A stretch of DNA of 64,000 nt from JBLZUR01 sp048565625 (GCF_048565625.1 NZ_JBLZUR010000002.1:2046001-2110000); one strand, 5' to 3'; shown: positions 52,413 to 61,482, numbered from the stretch's first letter. A program made the numbers and translations. Notes: generated from the sequence alone by a model not told the origin.

Positions 52413-53948
52413 GTGGGACGAAGCGCACTCCATCTCCTCCGCCGGCTTCTCCCCGCCCGTCGTCCGTCCCGCCAAGATGTCTTCCCTGAACTCGCGGCGC
52501 TTCTCTCCGCCCGCAAGGACGGGAACCACCGTGCCATGTTTACGGCCTCGGCAGGCACTGACGCTGCCGTCCGGAACTTCGCTCGCCTCTTGATTGCCGT
52601 CGATTATCTGATGCCCGAGGTCGTGCTGCCGCTTTCCGAGGCCTGGCTCACACCGCGCCAGCCGAGTCCGATCCGTCGCTTCGCTCTTGAGAAACGCGCC
52701 GTCGCTCTCGCGAAGCTGGGGCACCATCACCGGGCACTCGAAACGCTTGCTGAAGCACGATCCGAGGGTCTGATCTCGCCACGTAGCCTTCAGTTGATCA
52801 CCGCCAACCTTCTCCGCCACGCAGACCCTGCGCGCGCGTTGGAGACGTTGCGGGGCGTGGCCGAGCCGAACCACGGCTACCGACTCCTGACACTGATCCT
52901 GACGCTGGAGCTGGAGGGACCCGACGCGGCCGCTAAGCTGATCCACCTGGACGACACCTCAGCCGAGGGAACCTTCGCCCGGGCAACCGTCGCCGCTGGC
53001 CGTGATCGGACATCACATGAAGAAGCCATCGCGGATGCATTCCGCACCTATGGCTTGGCAGCACCCACGCTCCCGAAGACCGGCGAATATACCGCCGACG
53101 CGATCCTCAATCCCGAGGGGCTGGAGCAACATGCGGACGGCCCGCTCGTCACCCTCATCGTGACCGCTCACAATGCAGCCGCCACCCTGACGGGCGCCGT
53201 GGCATCGCTTCAGCAGCAAACCCACGGCAATCTGGAAATCCTCATCGTCGATGATCTGAGTACGGATCCCACGGCAGAGATCGCGATGCAGATCGCCGAC
53301 GCCGATCCCCGCGTCCGCGTTCTCCGGAACCGCAGCAACATCGGCACCTACCTCTCTCGCAACCGCGCGATCGCGCAGGCCAAAGGTGAGTTCGTCACCT
53401 TCCACGACTCCGACGACTGGAGCCATCCGGAACGCATCGCGCGCCATCTGGCCATGATGGTTGCGGACGAAAGGCTGATGGTCACCAAGTCCAAATGGGT
53501 CCGCATGCTGCCCGACGGATCCCTCTCGCTGCGGCGCTGGACCCGCAGCTTCCTGCACGTCAATCCCTCCTCCCTGTTCATCCGCACCGATGCCTTTCCC
53601 CGCATCGGCTGGTTCGATGCCGTGCGCGCCGACGCCGATTTCGAGCTGTCCCGCCGCATCGACCTGACCCTTCCCAACGAAGCTGTCGCAACGATCGATG
53701 CGCCGCTCGCGATCGGTTTCATACGCCCGATCTCGATCACCGCCGCAGGGCCGCTCGCGCTCGACCGGGAACATCATTCGCCCGTCCGCTCCGCTTACAA
53801 GCAGGCGTGGACCGCCAGCTATCCGGCCAGGATGGCCTCGGGCACCCTCCCCCTTCCGCCCTGCCCGGCCGCCTACATCTACGACGTTCCGCCTTCCATG
53901 CGCGTCGATCTCGCCGGCGTGGCGGACTGGTTCGACGCGCGCGATTGA
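52413..53948 (+). CDS. GT2-family glycosyltransferase with helical N-terminal domain
   Basis: A 511-residue protein. Residues 1-240 are helical (KLGHHHRALETLAEARSEGL). Residues 244 onward are a GT-A domain: VTLIVTAHNAAATLTGAVASLQQQTHGNLEILIVDDLSTDPT and FHDSDDWSHPERI with a DxD-type metal motif. GTG start. The 77-bp gap to the divergent GT29 gene must contain both promoters. Likely another glycan-building enzyme in the same pathway. Confidence 0.87.
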   Translation: MGRSALHLLRRLLPARRPSRQDVFPELAALLSARKDGNHRAMFTASAGTDAAVRNFARLLIAVDYLMPEVVLPLSEAWLTPRQPSPIRRFALEKRAVALAKLGHHHRALETLAEARSEGLISPRSLQLITANLLRHADPARALETLRGVAEPNHGYRLLTLILTLELEGPDAAAKLIHLDDTSAEGTFARATVAAGRDRTSHEEAIADAFRTYGLAAPTLPKTGEYTADAILNPEGLEQHADGPLVTLIVTAHNAAATLTGAVASLQQQTHGNLEILIVDDLSTDPTAEIAMQIADADPRVRVLRNRSNIGTYLSRNRAIAQAKGEFVTFHDSDDWSHPERIARHLAMMVADERLMVTKSKWVRMLPDGSLSLRRWTRSFLHVNPSSLFIRTDAFPRIGWFDAVRADADFELSRRIDLTLPNEAVATIDAPLAIGFIRPISITAAGPLALDREHHSPVRSAYKQAWTASYPARMASGTLPLPPCPAAYIYDVPPSMRVDLAGVADWFDARD

Positions 53949-53990
53949 CCCTCTCTGGCGTTGCCCGGCAACAGGGTCTACGAAGCTGGC

Positions 53991-54866
53991 ATGGTTCAAG
54001 TCATCGCCGAAATCGGCTGCAACCACATGGGCGATCTGGCCGTTGCCAAGGAGATGGTCACGGTCGCTGCGCGGGTCTGCAAGGCGGACGTGGCGAAGTT
54101 CCAGAAGCGCAGCAACCGTGAACTCCTGACGGCGGAGCAATATGCCGGCCCGCATCCTGTGCCCGCGAATGCCTATGGTGCCACTTACGGAGAGCATCGC
54201 GAGAAGCTCGAATTCACCCCCGAGCAGCACCAGGAACTGCAGGCGCATTGTGCTGCCGAGGGCATAGGCTACTCGACGTCGGTCTGGGATCTGACCTCCG
54301 CGAGGCAGATGGCGGCGCTCGCCCCATCCCTTCTCAAGATTCCCTCTGCCAGCAACCTCAACTGGGCAATGCAGGACTGGCTCGCACGGAATTATGGCGG
54401 GGAGATCCACCTGTCCGTGGGCATGACCACGCGCGAAGAGGTGGAGGAGATCGTGCACTTCTATGAGGTGCGCGATCGGGCACGCGACGTCGTGCTCTAC
54501 GCTTGCACCTCCGCTTATCCGGTCTCGTTCGATGACATCTGCCTGCGCGAGATCACCGCGCTGAAGGACCGCTACGACGGCCGGGTTAAGGCGATCGGCT
54601 TTTCCGGTCATCATCTTGGCATCGCCGCGGATGTCGGCGCCGTGGCGCTCGGCGCCGAGTGGATCGAGCGGCACTTCACGCTCGACCGGACCTGGAAGGG
54701 AACCGACCACGCCGCCAGCCTGGAGCCGGACGGCCTTCGCCGGCTTGTCCGCGATGTGGCAGCGGTGAGCCGCGCGCTCAGCTACAAGTCCTCGGACCTT
54801 CTCCCCGTCGAGATTGAGCAGCGCCGCAAGCTCAAATGGCAACGGGTGGACGAGGCCGCAGCCTGA
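53991..54866 (+). CDS. NeuB-family nonulosonic-acid synthase without SAF domain
   Basis: A 291-residue protein. IAEIGCNHMGDLAVAKEM, LLKIPSASNLNW, LSVGMTTREE, ACTSAYP, IGFSGHHLG and WIERHFTLDRTWKGTDHAASLEPDGL are the NeuB/SpsE TIM-barrel motifs for PEP condensation with a hexose or hexosamine, often its 6-phosphate. Typical NeuB proteins are about 345 residues and end in a SAF (antifreeze-like) domain; this one ends shortly after the barrel. ATG 53991 fits the family start. NeuA-KdsC begins 1 bp after its stop. Confidence 0.87.
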   Translation: MVQVIAEIGCNHMGDLAVAKEMVTVAARVCKADVAKFQKRSNRELLTAEQYAGPHPVPANAYGATYGEHREKLEFTPEQHQELQAHCAAEGIGYSTSVWDLTSARQMAALAPSLLKIPSASNLNWAMQDWLARNYGGEIHLSVGMTTREEVEEIVHFYEVRDRARDVVLYACTSAYPVSFDDICLREITALKDRYDGRVKAIGFSGHHLGIAADVGAVALGAEWIERHFTLDRTWKGTDHAASLEPDGLRRLVRDVAAVSRALSYKSSDLLPVEIEQRRKLKWQRVDEAAA

Positions 54867-54867
54867 G

Positions 54868-56025
54868 ATGGATGCGCCTCGCGCGATTGCGGTCATTCCC
54901 GCCCGCGGCGGATCAAAGGGGCTGCCGGGCAAGAACCTGGCGCCGCTGGACGGCGTCCCCCTTGTCCTCCGCACGATCCGCGCTGCGCAGGCGGCAAGCC
55001 GAATCGATTGCGTCATTGTGTCGAGTGACGATCCGGCGATCCTGGCGCTGGCGAAAGAGGCCGGCGTGACGGCGCTTGATCGTCCGGCCGCCATCTCCGG
55101 CGACGAGGCATCGTCCGAAGCTGCTGTGCTCCATGCGCTGGATTCGATCTCTACCGCAGATGGCGTGGTGGTGATGCTGCAATGCACGTCGCCGTTCACC
55201 ACGCCGGTCGAGGTGGATGCGTTGGTAACGGCACTGGATGACGCGGCTTACGACAGCGCCGTGATCGTCCGTGCCGATCACGGCTTCCTCTGGCGCCGGG
55301 ACGCCGGACGAGGGGTCGGCGTCAATCACGATCCCACCTGCCCCCGCCAGCGGCGGCAGGATCTGGAGCCCGCATTCCGCGAAACCGGTGCGGGCTACGC
55401 CATGCGGATGGCGGCGTTCCGGCAAACCGGTCATCGCTTCTGCGGCAACGTGGCTCTGGTTCAGAGCGACGCGCCCGCCGTGGAGATCGACGATGCGGCC
55501 GATCTGGCTCTCGTTCGGGCGATCGCGGCGACGCGGGCAGAACTGACTATTCCGAGTCTTTCCGGGGTTCGGGCGCTGGTCACCGATTTCGACGGCGTGC
55601 ACACCGACGATTGTGCGATCGTGTCGGAGGATGGAACCGAGTCAGTCCGGGTGTCTCGCCGTGACGGCCTAGGGATTGAGATGCTGAAGGCGGCGGGCGT
55701 ACCCGTCCTGATCCTCTCCCGCGAGGCAAATGCGGTGGTGCGACGACGGGCGGAGAAGCTGCAGGTGCCGGTCATACACGGCTGCCGCGACAAGCTGACG
55801 GCACTTCGCGACTGGGGTGTGGCAGAGGGAATACCGCTGTCCGACATCGCCTATGTCGGGAATGACGTGAACGACATCGAGTGCATGGCAGCGGTTGGCG
55901 TTTCCTGCGCACCAGTCGATGCTCATCCTGAGGCGCTCCGGGCTGCGACGATGGTGCTTGAAAGGCGCGGCGGTGACGGGGCGGTGCGTGAGATCTGCGA
56001 CCTGATCCTGGCGGCACGGGGATGA
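54868..56025 (+). CDS. Bifunctional CMP-nonulosonate cytidylyltransferase / KdsC-type HAD phosphatase
   Basis: A 385-residue fusion. Residues 1-220 are a NeuA-type cytidylyltransferase (IPARGGSKGLPGKN at 10-23, LQCTSPFTTP near 105-114). Residues 235-385 are a KdsC-like HAD phosphatase: DFDGVHTD (Asp240 and Asp242), LSREANAVVRRRAEKL (motif II), Lys309 in GCRDK, and GNDVNDIECM (motif IV). The HAD active site looks intact, unlike that of animal CMAS. The fusion suggests a 9-phosphate intermediate (KDN-9-P or Neu5Ac-9-P) made by the upstream NeuB. The stop overlaps the GT8-like start. Confidence 0.9.
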   Translation: MDAPRAIAVIPARGGSKGLPGKNLAPLDGVPLVLRTIRAAQAASRIDCVIVSSDDPAILALAKEAGVTALDRPAAISGDEASSEAAVLHALDSISTADGVVVMLQCTSPFTTPVEVDALVTALDDAAYDSAVIVRADHGFLWRRDAGRGVGVNHDPTCPRQRRQDLEPAFRETGAGYAMRMAAFRQTGHRFCGNVALVQSDAPAVEIDDAADLALVRAIAATRAELTIPSLSGVRALVTDFDGVHTDDCAIVSEDGTESVRVSRRDGLGIEMLKAAGVPVLILSREANAVVRRRAEKLQVPVIHGCRDKLTALRDWGVAEGIPLSDIAYVGNDVNDIECMAAVGVSCAPVDAHPEALRAATMVLERRGGDGAVREICDLILAARG

Positions 56026-57623
56026 TCGCCGGGATCCGGCGCATGATCGGCGCGGACAGGCTGCTGCGCGACAAGCTCAACAAGGTCCGGAACCAGCGCG
56101 ACGAACTCCGCGAGCGACTTGCCGCCCTGACCAATCTCGCCAGGAACGGCGGGTTCCACCTGATGGATGCCTTCCGCGAACGGGCGGGCTGGGCGGAGGG
56201 AGAGTTGCCGCCCTACGAGGCTTCACCGCTGCCCACCGATCCACCGCCGCCCGGCGTCGCCTTCGTCGTGGTGGCGACGGCCCGCTTTGCTCCCGGGCTA
56301 GGTGCGCTGCTTCGGTCGATGAAAGCGGTCTACCCGAACCTCGATTCCGATATCCACGTCTTCCACGATGGGTCGCTTACCGACTTCCTGCAACAACGGC
56401 TCAGGCTGGTGCACGAACGGCTCATCTTCTCGATACCGGACATGAGCTGGATGGGGAGCGTTCCGGAGACCTCCCCCAACCACCGCCGCATCGGGGCGAT
56501 CGGGTACATGAACGTCATGGCGCTGGAACTGGAGGGCTACAACCGGCTGATCCTCCTCGACGCCGACATGCTGGTTCTCGGCGGCCTTGCACCCTTGTGG
56601 CAGCGGGAGGGGTTCGTCGTCTGCGCGGATTGCGGCGAGCGGCCTTATGCCATCCGCTCCCCCGCGACAGGCGATCTGGTGCTCAACAGCGGGGTCATCA
56701 GCGTTCCGGGTGAGGAGACCGGGCCTGCCGCGTTCGCCGCAATGCAAGAGACAGTCCGCCGCTTCGCCGCCACGACCGACTGCGCGGCGCTGGACCATTT
56801 CGCCGACCAGAAGATCTGGAACCTGTACCTCAAGGACAAACCGAAGAGCTGGGCGCCGCTGAACCTCAACTGCAATTCGAAGTACCTGGCCCGATGGCTG
56901 GGCGGCAACGCGGAGGCTGTATCGATCCTTCATTTCACCGGGCCGAAGCCTTGGGACGAGCCGACCTATCTGCCGAAGGCTATGACCGATCACGACACAT
57001 CACCCGCCCCGCATCCGCACCTATGGCGGGATGTGCAGCGGCGGCATGCTTCGCGGGCCCGGCTGTCGGAGTTCCGGGCCCTGCCTCGCCCGGCCCGGGG
57101 CAAGTCGGAGACCTGCGTTCTCGTCGAACGGGCCGAGCAGGCGATGGCCGATTGCGAGACGATCGCCCTTGCGGACGTGGGTGTTGCCCAGGCTGACCAC
57201 CTGATCCTCCGTCCCGAGATGATGGGCGGGTGGAACAGCTTTGCGCCGCATTTGCCGGAGCACCTCTTGCCCCGCGTCCGGGCTCAGGCAAAGCCGCCGC
57301 GGCTCTGGGCGCCGTTCTATTTCCGCGAGTACCTGAACATGCTCGATCTGGACGGGGTGACGCTGGACTGGCTGCTGATCGAGGATCCGTTCCGCCGCTA
57401 TGTGGACCGCACCGGCCGCTATGATCCCGACCCGACCGGCTTTCTGGACGACGCCCGTTCCGACCTGCTGACGCTGGGCGTGCCGGCCGCGGTGGCACTG
57501 GGGGCCAAGCGGATCGTCCTGCCCCCTCCCCCGGTCGGTGACGAGCGCACCGGCTACGCCCATCGATGCGTTGCCGACGGGTTGCGTCGGCGCGGCATCG
57601 CTGTCGATCAGTACGCCTTGTAG
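56022..57623 (+). CDS. GT8-like glycosyltransferase
   Basis: A 533-residue protein. After an N-terminal coiled-coil-like stretch (LLRDKLNKVRNQRDELRERLAAL), a GT-A domain follows: VVVATARFAPGLGALLRSMKAVYPN, NRLILLDADMLVLGGLAPLW (DxD motif, about 176) and LNSGVISV, typical of glycogenin/GT8-like enzymes; FADQKIWNLYL is also conserved. The C-terminal 180 residues are of unknown fold. ATG overlaps the NeuA-KdsC stop. The 3' end overlaps the convergent DUF6165-like gene by 16 bp. Confidence 0.8.
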   Translation: MIAGIRRMIGADRLLRDKLNKVRNQRDELRERLAALTNLARNGGFHLMDAFRERAGWAEGELPPYEASPLPTDPPPPGVAFVVVATARFAPGLGALLRSMKAVYPNLDSDIHVFHDGSLTDFLQQRLRLVHERLIFSIPDMSWMGSVPETSPNHRRIGAIGYMNVMALELEGYNRLILLDADMLVLGGLAPLWQREGFVVCADCGERPYAIRSPATGDLVLNSGVISVPGEETGPAAFAAMQETVRRFAATTDCAALDHFADQKIWNLYLKDKPKSWAPLNLNCNSKYLARWLGGNAEAVSILHFTGPKPWDEPTYLPKAMTDHDTSPAPHPHLWRDVQRRHASRARLSEFRALPRPARGKSETCVLVERAEQAMADCETIALADVGVAQADHLILRPEMMGGWNSFAPHLPEHLLPRVRAQAKPPRLWAPFYFREYLNMLDLDGVTLDWLLIEDPFRRYVDRTGRYDPDPTGFLDDARSDLLTLGVPAAVALGAKRIVLPPPPVGDERTGYAHRCVADGLRRRGIAVDQYAL

Positions 57624-58021
57624 GACTTTTCCTCAGCGAGTTCGGAGCCGAGCAGGAGATTGATCCGGCGCTTCAGGCCGGCGCGACGGTCGTTCTGGAT
57701 GTAGACGGCGCGGGCGAGCGTGGTGAACTCCTCGGTGAAGTCCTTCTCCCGCTCCTTCTCGCGGATGTCGTCCTCGATCTGCCAAAGCTGGGCATTCACC
57801 GCCTTCAGGTCGGCGATAAGATCGGCGAGATCCTCATGCTCGATGGCGTCGGTGAACTGGCGCAGCAGCTCCAGCTCCCGCCGCACATTGGCCAGGGCGC
57901 GCACCGCCTCCAGCTTCTCCTCCTTGATCTCGAGGATCGTGATCTTGTCGAACAGGTCACCCCAGGACACCGGCACCACCGGCGTCGCCAGACCATGCGT
58001 CGGACTTGCTTCGCTGTTCAC
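57608..58021 (-). CDS. DUF6165-like coiled-coil protein
   Basis: A 137-residue protein: PVVPVSWGDLFDKITILEIKEEKLEAVRALANVRRELELLRQF then an extended, charged helix (QIEDDIREKEREKDFTEEFTTLARAVYIQNDRRAGLKRRINLLLGSELAEEKSY). It matches the DUF6165 type found near glycosyltransferases in several alphaproteobacteria. Function unknown; perhaps a regulatory or scaffold partner of surface-glycan enzymes. Confidence 0.75.
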   Translation of the reverse strand: MNSEASPTHGLATPVVPVSWGDLFDKITILEIKEEKLEAVRALANVRRELELLRQFTDAIEHEDLADLIADLKAVNAQLWQIEDDIREKEREKDFTEEFTTLARAVYIQNDRRAGLKRRINLLLGSELAEEKSYKAY

Positions 58022-58088
58022 AGCCTAACCTCTTGCCTTCCCCGCGATATCCGCGCGCCCTGCGCGAAGATGAATCCGGGATCAACCC

Positions 58089-59099
58089 TCATGCGGGATT
58101 AATCCCCAACTCCTGAAGTTTCCGTTCCCAAGCGAGTGCATCGGCGACGATTCCGTCGAGATCGTCACGAACCGGCGCCCACCCGAACCGCGCTTTCAGG
58201 GCGCTACTGTCCGCGACGAGCGCATCGGGATCGCCGGCGCGGCGGCCTTCGATACGGCGGTCGATCGACAGGTTGGTGACACGATCGACCGCGTCCAGCA
58301 CCTGCAGCACCGAATAGCCGTGGCCATAGCCGCAGTTGAAGACGTGGTTCTCATCCGGAGCGGCGACCAGTCCCTCAAGCGCCTTCACATGCGCATCGGC
58401 AAGGTCGCTGACGTGGATATAGTCGCGGACGCCGGTGCCATCCTCCGTCGCAAAGTCGGTGCCGAAAACAGACACATGGCCGCGCTTGCCGATCGCGGCT
58501 TCTACGCCGACCTTGATGAGGTGGGTCGCGCCGAGCGTCGATTGGCCCGAACGCCCCCTCGGATCGGCACCCGCCACGTTGAAGTAGCGGAGGGCGCAGT
58601 AGTTGAAGGAGTGGGCCGCCGCCGTGTCGCGCAGCATCATCTCGGTCATCAGCTTCGAGGTGCCATAGGGGTTGATCGGCCGCGTCGGCGCATCCTCGCG
58701 GATCGGCACCACCTCCGGCACGCCATAGGTCGCGGCGGTCGAGGAGAAGATGAAGTGGCGCACGCCGGTCTTCACCGCGCTTTCGATGAGGGCGCGGCTC
58801 TTCACCGTGTTGTTGAGGTAGTATTTGAGGGGCTGTTCGACCGACTCTGGTACGATGATCGATCCGGCGAAATGCATGATCGCCTTCACGCCATGCGCCG
58901 CGATCGTTGCCTCAATGAGGGTCTGGTCGGCAATGTCGCCGGAGACGAAGGTGGCGCTGTCCGGCACGGCCCAGCGGAAGCCGGTGGTGAGATTGTCGAT
59001 GACGACGACCGACCAGCCGGCGTCGAGCAGCGCGAGCACCGCATGGCTGCCGATATAGCCGGCACCGCCGGTCACGAGGACGGGGAAACGGTCGCTCAC
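58089..59099 (-). CDS. galE: UDP-glucose 4-epimerase
   Basis: A 336-residue extended SDR. VTGGAGYIGSHAVLALLDAGWSVVVIDNL is the NAD-binding motif, with SSTAATYGVPE and PYGTSK (YxxxK), RYFNVAGADPRGRSGQ, RDYIHVSDLADAHVKAL and FNCGYGHGYSVLQVL following, all typical of GalE. It would supply UDP-galactose (or UDP-GalNAc) for surface glycans. The stop and start overlap by 4 bp with the epimerase gene upstream. Confidence 0.93.
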   Translation of the reverse strand: MSDRFPVLVTGGAGYIGSHAVLALLDAGWSVVVIDNLTTGFRWAVPDSATFVSGDIADQTLIEATIAAHGVKAIMHFAGSIIVPESVEQPLKYYLNNTVKSRALIESAVKTGVRHFIFSSTAATYGVPEVVPIREDAPTRPINPYGTSKLMTEMMLRDTAAAHSFNYCALRYFNVAGADPRGRSGQSTLGATHLIKVGVEAAIGKRGHVSVFGTDFATEDGTGVRDYIHVSDLADAHVKALEGLVAAPDENHVFNCGYGHGYSVLQVLDAVDRVTNLSIDRRIEGRRAGDPDALVADSSALKARFGWAPVRDDLDGIVADALAWERKLQELGINPA

Positions 59100-60094
59100 A
59101 GGCCGTGATACTCCTTGTACCAGCGGAGGAAGTTGGGGATGCCGATGTCGATCGGGGTGGTCGGCGCGAAGCCGAGATCGCGGCTGATCGCGCTGATATC
59201 GGCGCTGCTTTCGGGCACGTCGCCAGGCTGCATCGGCAGGAGGTTCAGCTCCGCCTTCTTACCGAGCTCCGCCTCGATCAGGCCGATCATCCGCATCAGA
59301 TCCTCCGACCGGTTGTTGCCGATGTTATAGAGCCGATGCGGGGCAAAGCTGCCGCCCGCCTTCTCCTCACCGTCATCCGGCGGCGGATTGTCGAGGCTGG
59401 CGACCACGCCCGTGACGATATCGTCGATATAGGTGAAGTCGCGGCGCATCTTGCCGTGGTTGAAGACCGGCACCGGGCGGCCCGACAGGATCGCGTCGGC
59501 GAAAAGCCACATGGCCATGTCCGGCCGGCCCCACGGGCCGTAGACCGTGAAGAAGCGGAGGCCGGTGAGCGGCACGCGGTAGAGATGGGCATAGGTCTCG
59601 CTCATCAACTCATCCGCCTTCTTGCTGGCGGCGTAGAGCGAGAGCGGGTGATCGACGCGATCCTCGACGCGGAAGGGCAGGTTCTTGTTGCCGCCATAGA
59701 CCGATGAGGAGGACGCGTAGACCATCGGCAATGAGCCGCGGTTCCGCGCCAGCTCCAGCAGGTTTACATGGCCGACGATGTTGGAATGGACGTAGGCGCG
59801 GGGGTTCTCGATCGAGTAGCGGACCCCCGCCTGCGCGCCGAGATGGACGATGCGGTCGAAGTCGCGGCCGGCCAGCGCGGCTTCGAGCGCCTCCGCCACC
59901 GCGAAGTCCACCCGGACGAAGTCGAACCGATCACCATGGTCCGCCGCCAGCTTGGCAAGCCGGGCCTCCTTCAGGCGCGGATCGTAATAGTCGTTCACGA
60001 CATCGACGCCGAGCACGTGGTCCCCGCGCGCGAGGAGCCGCGCGGCAGTATGGAAGCCGATGAACCCGGCGACGCCGGTGACCAGAACCGTCAT
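59096..60094 (-). CDS. UDP-glucuronate 4-epimerase-like NAD-dependent epimerase
   Basis: A 332-residue extended SDR. VTGVAGFIGFHTAARLLARGDHVLGVDVVNDYYDPRLKEARL, HLGAQAGVRYSIENPRAYVHSNIVGHVNLLE, SSSSVYGGNKNLPF, YAASKKADELMSETYAHLY and RFFTVYGPWGRPDMAMWLFA are hallmarks of the UDP-GlcA 4-epimerase (CapI/LpsL) group. The product UDP-galacturonate is used in LPS or capsule, common in sphingomonads. Coupled to galE. Confidence 0.9.
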   Translation of the reverse strand: MTVLVTGVAGFIGFHTAARLLARGDHVLGVDVVNDYYDPRLKEARLAKLAADHGDRFDFVRVDFAVAEALEAALAGRDFDRIVHLGAQAGVRYSIENPRAYVHSNIVGHVNLLELARNRGSLPMVYASSSSVYGGNKNLPFRVEDRVDHPLSLYAASKKADELMSETYAHLYRVPLTGLRFFTVYGPWGRPDMAMWLFADAILSGRPVPVFNHGKMRRDFTYIDDIVTGVVASLDNPPPDDGEEKAGGSFAPHRLYNIGNNRSEDLMRMIGLIEAELGKKAELNLLPMQPGDVPESSADISAISRDLGFAPTTPIDIGIPNFLRWYKEYHGL

Positions 60095-60138
60095 CTACGC
60101 TTTCCCCCCAGACGCTCGCCCCTCGTTCTGCCGCCGAA

Positions 60139-61482
60139 CTATTTCAGGAGCACCAATTCCTCCGCCATCGACGGGTGGAGCGCAACCGTATCGTCGAATG
60201 CCTGCTTGGTCAGCCCAGCCTTCACGGCGACGGCGGCGACCTGCAGAATTTCCGGCGCGTCCGGCCCGATCATGTGGATGCCCACCACCTGGTCGGTCGT
60301 AGCATCCACCACCATCTTGTAGAGCGAGCGCTCCTCCCGCCCCGCCAGCACGTTCTTCATCGCGCGGAAGTCCGAGGTGTAGGTGCGGACGGTGCCGAGC
60401 TTGTTCTTGGCCTGCGCCTCCGTCATGCCCACCCCCGCCATCGGCGGATGGCTGAACACCGCCGAGGGAATGCAGTTGTAGTCGACGCGCCAGGGCTTGT
60501 TGCCGAACACGGTATCGGCAAAGGCCTGCCCCTCCCGGATGGCGACCGGGGTGAGCTGGACCCGGTTGGTGACGTCGCCGACCGCATAGATGCTGTCACA
60601 GGTCGACTTGCTGTCCTCATCGACCTTGATCGCGCCCTGATCGTCCAGTTCGACACCTGCGGTTTCCAGGCCCAGGCCCCTGGTGTGCGGCACGCGGCCG
60701 GTGGCGAAGAGCAGGCAGTCGGTCTCGATCGTCTTGCCGCCGGCATGGACGGTCAGCGATCCGTCCCCGTTCTTCACGACCTTTTCGAAGGGTGCGTTGA
60801 AGATAAACTGGATGCCCTTGGTCATCGAGATCTGGAGAAGGCGATCGCGGATCTGCTCGTCATAGCCGCGCAGGATGGTGGCACCGCGATTGGCGATCGT
60901 CACCTCGGCTCCGAACTGGTTGAAGATCCCGGCGAATTCATTGGCGATATAGCCGCCACCGGCGATCACGATGCGCCTCGGCACCTCCGGCAGATGGAAC
61001 GCCTCGTTGGAGGTGATGCCGAGTTCCGCGCCCTCGCATTCGGGCCGCTGCGGCCAGGCCCCGGTCGCGATCAGGATGTACTTGGCGGTGACCTCCTGCC
61101 CCTTGCCGAGCGACACCGAGTGCGGGCCGGTGACGATGGCGCGGGCGTGGATCACCTCGACGCCGTGGCTGGTCAGCGTGTTGTTGTAGAGGCCCTCTAG
61201 CCGCTTGACGTCGTTGAGGACGTTGTCGCGGAGCGTCGACCAGTTGAACCTGCAGCCGTCGATCTCCCAGCCGAAGCGTTTTGCGTCGATGATGTCCTCG
61301 GCGAAGTGCGCGCCGTAGACGAGCATCTTCTTCGGCACGCAGCCCCGGATGACGCAGGTGCCGCCGACCCGGTACTCCTCCGCAACGGCGACCTTCGCCC
61401 CGTGGGCCGCCGCGATGCGGCTGGCGCGAACGCCGCCCGAGCCGGCGCCGATGACGAAGAGGTCGTAGTCGTATTCGGCCAT
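60139..61482 (-). CDS. gor: Glutathione-disulfide reductase
   Basis: A 447-residue FAD/NADPH enzyme. GAGSGGVRASRIAAAHG is the FAD-binding motif, GGTCVIRGCVPKK holds the redox pair Cys43/Cys48, and VALHPSMAEE near the end carries His436 of the dimer active site. The CVIRGC spacing variant is typical of plant-, cyanobacterial- and alphaproteobacterial-type reductases. Maintains reduced glutathione. Confidence 0.93.
   Translation of the reverse strand: MAEYDYDLFVIGAGSGGVRASRIAAAHGAKVAVAEEYRVGGTCVIRGCVPKKMLVYGAHFAEDIIDAKRFGWEIDGCRFNWSTLRDNVLNDVKRLEGLYNNTLTSHGVEVIHARAIVTGPHSVSLGKGQEVTAKYILIATGAWPQRPECEGAELGITSNEAFHLPEVPRRIVIAGGGYIANEFAGIFNQFGAEVTIANRGATILRGYDEQIRDRLLQISMTKGIQFIFNAPFEKVVKNGDGSLTVHAGGKTIETDCLLFATGRVPHTRGLGLETAGVELDDQGAIKVDEDSKSTCDSIYAVGDVTNRVQLTPVAIREGQAFADTVFGNKPWRVDYNCIPSAVFSHPPMAGVGMTEAQAKNKLGTVRTYTSDFRAMKNVLAGREERSLYKMVVDATTDQVVGIHMIGPDAPEILQVAAVAVKAGLTKQAFDDTVALHPSMAEELVLLK

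Noticed and set aside
53013..55202. 729-residue open frame on the minus strand across the GT2, neuB-like and neuA-kdsC genes
   Set aside because: It crosses three convincing coding regions in antisense, has no recognisable motif, and reads as a typical GC-skewed shadow.
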